Positions 21,947 to 22,623 of a stretch of DNA of 22,623 nucleotides are shown here, one piece after another. This DNA comes from DATMYQ01 sp035560935 (lineage in GTDB: Bacteria > Bacillota > Negativicutes > Sporomusales > Sporomusaceae), in NCBI GenBank assembly GCA_035560935.1, contig DATMYQ010000267.1, forward strand, positions 1 through 22,623, in the 5' to 3' direction. Below the pieces are notes generated by a model. That model did not search any database, had not been told where the DNA came from, and saw nothing but the letters and a program-made list of their open reading frames with translations. The first letter of the stretch is position 1. The number at the start of each line of letters is the position of its first letter. The translations under genes and the position numbers were made by a program.

Positions 21947-22603
21947 TTATTCGGCCTGGCCGACCAATTTCCGGGCTACCCGTACCGCATCAGCGGCGTT
22001 GACTGCATAGGCGTCAGCGCCGATTTTGTCAGCAAAACTTTGGGAAATGGGTGCGCCGCCGATGATGATTTTATACTGATCGCGGATATTTTCCGCCTGC
22101 AAAATTTCAATTACCGCGGACATTCCCTGCATGGTCGTGGTCATTAGGGTGGCTAGGGCAATGATGTCGGCGCCGACTTCTTTGGCTTTGTCGACGAACT
22201 GTTGCGGCGGGATGTCCCGGCCCAGGTCATAGACTTCAAAGCCGGAGGTTTCCAGTACGATCTTCACCAGGTTTTTGCCAATGTCGTGAGTATCGCCTTC
22301 CACGACGCCGATGACGACTTTGTGCTTTTCCCCCTGGCCATCAGTTTTGATATGGACTTTCAGTATTTCCAGACCGGCGTACATAGCGTCGGAGCACAAC
22401 AGCAACTCGGGAATGAAGTATTCTTCGTCCTCAAACAGCTGGCCGGCCCGTTCCATACCGGCGGACAGTCCCTGCTCAATGGCCTGGTAGGCATCGTATC
22501 CGAGGGATATGACTTCGTTGGACAGCGTTACTGCCAGATCTTCGTCCATTTCGACGACGGCGTTGGAGAGGGCCAGGAACAATTCTTCTTTGCTTTTTGA
22601 CAT
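21947..22603 (-). CDS. Corrinoid (B12-binding) methyl carrier protein
   Basis: A 218-residue corrinoid protein of the MtaC/MttC/MtbC type. Residues 1-90 form the helical cap domain (B12-binding_2), and 92-218 the Rossmann-like cobalamin-binding domain. GDTHDIGKN (103-111) provides H106, the lower cobalt ligand, and IIGGAPIS is the usual nucleotide-tail contact. It carries a methyl group between a substrate methyltransferase and an acceptor. The ATG at 22603 (reading leftward) has an AGGAGG site 7 bases before it, and the gene is complete within the window. A substrate-specific methyltransferase may be encoded just outside the window, upstream of this gene. Confidence 0.92.
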   Translation of the reverse strand: MSKSKEELFLALSNAVVEMDEDLAVTLSNEVISLGYDAYQAIEQGLSAGMERAGQLFEDEEYFIPELLLCSDAMYAGLEILKVHIKTDGQGEKHKVVIGVVEGDTHDIGKNLVKIVLETSGFEVYDLGRDIPPQQFVDKAKEVGADIIALATLMTTTMQGMSAVIEILQAENIRDQYKIIIGGAPISQSFADKIGADAYAVNAADAVRVARKLVGQAE

Positions 22604-22623
22604 GATATTGCCTCCTAATATTT

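Overview
The window reads as chromosomal DNA of an anaerobic bacterium, most likely a Firmicute of the Negativicutes/acetogen type. The support is indirect: strong AGGAGG-type ribosome binding sites, several GTG/TTG starts, roughly balanced base composition, 4Fe-4S flavoproteins, a corrinoid methyltransferase pair, and no oxygen-dependent enzymes. Species cannot be fixed from the sequence alone.

Region 1 (1-7018, plus strand) is a tight operon: metY (O-acetylhomoserine sulfhydrylase), then four consecutive nitrogenase component-1-like genes arranged alpha-beta-alpha-beta. Both alpha and both beta subunits keep the three cysteines that hold the P-cluster in nitrogenase, and both alphas keep the single cysteine that anchors the active-site cofactor. 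The residues around the cofactor that serve N2 reduction are replaced. No NifH-like reductase or NifB is present in the window; they may lie upstream, because the window begins just before metY. The closest described precedent is the methylthio-alkane reductase system, where a nitrogenase-like enzyme releases methanethiol and MetY converts it to methionine. Having two full pairs is the striking point.

Region 2 (7019-13657, plus strand) holds two near-identical iron-sulfur flavoproteins flanking a nitroreductase-family protein, a small six-cysteine protein of unknown function, a class I aminotransferase of the methionine/kynurenine type, a GlcD-type FAD oxidoreductase, and a divergent Cys/Met-metabolism PLP enzyme. 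Together with Region 1 these could form an organosulfur (methylthio) salvage or fermentation module, with flavoproteins supplying electrons. This is inference.

Region 3 (13658-20832, plus strand) is signalling. A promoter-like site, a structured leader RNA and an intrinsic terminator precede a Cache-HAMP chemoreceptor. Next comes a Sia-type operon: SiaB-like kinase, SiaC-like phosphoprotein, SiaA-like PP2C phosphatase, and a c-di-GMP enzyme that fuses GGDEF to HD-GYP.

Region 4 (20846-22603, minus strand) is a two-gene operon: a corrinoid protein followed by a UroD-family zinc methyltransferase, as used for methyl transfer from methoxy, methylamine or methylthio substrates. A 33-bp piece resembling the end of such a methyltransferase lies at 16157-16189, next to a second copy of the terminator that ends this operon. 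No tRNA, rRNA, CRISPR array or insertion sequence was seen.
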